From Streptacidiphilus sp. PB12-B1b (GTDB lineage: Bacteria; Actinomycetota; Actinomycetes; Streptomycetales; Streptomycetaceae), in contig NZ_CP048405.1 in assembly GCF_014084125.1 (NCBI RefSeq), positions 5,456,001-5,520,000 on the forward strand: 64,000 nucleotides of DNA. Direction: 5' to 3'. Under the pieces are notes generated by a model. It worked only from the letters and a program-made list of their open reading frames with translations. It was not told where the DNA came from and searched no databases. Position numbers and translations under genes: made by a program. Positions 62,752-64,000 of this stretch are shown in pieces (the stretch's first letter is position 1; the number at the start of each line of letters is the position of its first letter).

Positions 62752-63975
62752 ATGCGGATCCTCTTCACCTGTGTGTCCGGGTACTCTCATTTCTACAATA
62801 TTGCCCCGCTCGCGTTCGCGGCCCGGAGCAGCGGTCACGAGGTCGCATTCAGCTCGGCCCAGGAGATGTCCCCCGGCGTCGAGGCGGCCGGCTTCCCGTT
62901 GCTGCCCGCAGGCCCGGGACGCCTTCGGATGCGTACTGAGGTGCTGCGTTCCTACGGCCACGAGATCTCGGCGGACATCCGTGACTGGCGTTCCGGGGCC
63001 CGAATGTTCGGACAGATCGCACCCCGCCTGCGCTGGGAGCAGCTCTCACGGGTGGTCGCGGATTTCTCCCCCGACATCCTGGTCACCGAGGCCCTCGAAT
63101 TCGCGGGACCGCTGGTGGCGCGACTGCACGGCGTTCCGCATTATTTCCTGAGCATCGGCCCCTTTTACGCCGATTCACTGGAAACCGTCTGGGACCGTGC
63201 GGAACCGCTCTACCGAGAGCATTTCGGACACGGGGTCGGCATTTCCGACGTCGTCGAACCGTATATCGACGTCTGCCCGCCGGCACTGCAGACCGGGGCC
63301 GGCCGGGCCGTGGTGGATTCCCTGGCCATCGGGATCCGCGCCTACCACGGGCACGGCGGTCCTTCCCGGAACGTCGGCGGCGCGACCACGGAGTCCAGGC
63401 AGCCGCGGGTGCTCATCACCTTCGGTACCGTCGCCAACGGCGCGATCTCCTCGTTGGACGACTCGGCGGCCGAGTTGGGCAGGCTCGGCATGGAGGTGAC
63501 GATGACCCTCGGCCCGCATGGCTGGTTCGACTGGTCGAATCCCTCGGCACAGGCGCCGGGCCCACAGACGCCGGGCCGGTCCCTGGGCCGCAACGTCCAC
63601 GTGGTCGGGTACGTGCCGCTGGACGAGGAGTTGCGGAGGACATCGGTGATGATCCATCACGGGGGAAGCAACACCACCCGCGCCGCGATCGAGGCCGCCG
63701 TGCCCACGCTGGTGATCCCCCAGGGCGCGGAGCAGTACCGGAACGCCTGTTGGGTGGAGCAGCACGGCCTGGGCCGGATGCTCATGCCGGCCGACGCCAC
63801 CCGGGAGGCCGTCGTCGGCGCCGTGGCGTCCCTGCTCACGGACGCGGAGACGCGGAACCGCCTCTCCGCGGCGCGTGCGGCGTGGTCGGCCGCGCCGGAC
63901 CCGGCGGGAACGCTGGCTGAGATGGAGCGGCGCCTGACCGGTCGGACGAGCCCGGGGGCGCACCCCGGGCGATGA
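62752..63975 (+). CDS. GT1-family (macrolide/UGT-type) glycosyltransferase, 407 aa
   Basis: GT-B-fold transferase of the type that glycosylates polyketides and other aglycones. The N-terminus MRILFTCVSGYSHFYNIAPL is characteristic. The donor-binding half has VLITFGTVANG, then VVGYVPLDEELRRTSVMIHH and GGSNTTRAAIEAAVPTLVIPQ followed by GAEQYRNACWVE. The ATG at 62752 starts immediately with the family N-terminus; earlier in-frame codons add unrelated residues. It diverges from the oxygenase operon. It is the best candidate to attach an NDP-sugar to the polyketide or to the product of the adjacent operon. Confidence 0.93.
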   Translation: MRILFTCVSGYSHFYNIAPLAFAARSSGHEVAFSSAQEMSPGVEAAGFPLLPAGPGRLRMRTEVLRSYGHEISADIRDWRSGARMFGQIAPRLRWEQLSRVVADFSPDILVTEALEFAGPLVARLHGVPHYFLSIGPFYADSLETVWDRAEPLYREHFGHGVGISDVVEPYIDVCPPALQTGAGRAVVDSLAIGIRAYHGHGGPSRNVGGATTESRQPRVLITFGTVANGAISSLDDSAAELGRLGMEVTMTLGPHGWFDWSNPSAQAPGPQTPGRSLGRNVHVVGYVPLDEELRRTSVMIHHGGSNTTRAAIEAAVPTLVIPQGAEQYRNACWVEQHGLGRMLMPADATREAVVGAVASLLTDAETRNRLSAARAAWSAAPDPAGTLAEMERRLTGRTSPGAHPGR

Positions 63976-64000
63976 CCCCGGGGCGACGGCCGCGCCCGCC

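Noticed and set aside
1-64000. CRISPR arrays, rRNA or tRNA genes, intact insertion sequences, attachment sites, origins
   Set aside because: None was seen: there are no regularly spaced repeats, no cloverleaf-like segments in the gaps and no complete transposase.

Overview
The window is from a high-GC actinomycete, most likely Streptomyces or a close relative. The evidence is strong third-position G/C bias, GTG/TTG starts with purine-rich Shine-Dalgarno sequences, ATGA/GTGA-coupled operons, rare TTA codons, a StrR-type regulator and very large modular polyketide synthases. It looks like the inside of one large specialised-metabolite region, or two adjoining ones.

Positions 35690 to 1 (minus strand) hold two giant modular PKS genes in order of transcription. 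PKS A (12570-35690, 7706 aa) and PKS B (12567 to beyond the window edge) are 2 nt apart. No acyltransferase domain is embedded in any module, so this is a trans-AT assembly line whose AT lies outside the window. Module order is: 1 KS(Ser)-ACP; 2 KS-DH-KR-ACP; 3 KS-KR-ACP; 4 KS-DH-KR-cMT-ACP; 5 KS-KR-cMT-ACP; 6 KS // KR-ACP, split between the two proteins; 7 KS-DH-ACP; 8 KS-DH-KR-ACP; 9 KS0-DH0-KR (incomplete). Module 1 lacks the KS cysteine. Module 9 lacks a KS histidine and both DH catalytic residues. No ER or thioesterase is seen, so the line continues leftwards.

Positions 35.7-42 kb hold the flank of the PKS: a DUF4180 gene, a degraded transposase remnant, a cytochrome P450, a formylglycine-generating-enzyme-fold protein without the first catalytic Cys, and a phosphopantetheinyl transferase that could activate the carrier proteins.

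Positions 40.4-45.6 kb hold what I consider the most interesting unit, a compact candidate RiPP locus. An unlisted 42-residue ORF (42847-42975) has an acidic leader ending in FGG and a short core with a C-X3-C pair. It has a good promoter and SD, and a perfect 36-nt palindrome follows it. Downstream come a thioredoxin-reductase-like flavoprotein with a CPYC motif and a free-standing condensation-domain protein. Divergently transcribed is a C39-peptidase ABC exporter of the kind that cuts leaders after GG. No lanthipeptide synthetase, YcaO or lasso cyclase is present, so a leader-guided, disulfide-forming pathway is the working hypothesis.

Positions 45.8-51.5 kb hold a StrR/ParB-like regulator, a thymidylate-kinase-like P-loop protein and a two-gene ABC exporter, ending at a strong hairpin at 51527-51567.

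Positions 62.6-51.6 kb (minus strand) form one tightly coupled operon: IPNS-like oxygenase, PIG-L deacetylase, radical SAM enzyme, stand-alone ACP, two PhyH oxygenases, nucleotidyltransferase-fold protein, UDP-GlcNAc 4,6-dehydratase-like enzyme, WbqC-like protein, family 2 glycosyltransferase and ANL ligase. A macrolide-type glycosyltransferase diverges at 62752. This suggests an ACP-tethered acyl unit plus an amino-sugar pathway, possibly decorating the polyketide.

Three genes are each broken by one missing base in a homopolymer (6153-6157, 47868-47873, 55743-55746), most simply read as sequencing errors. Five genes carry in-frame TTA codons, suggesting bldA-dependent expression.
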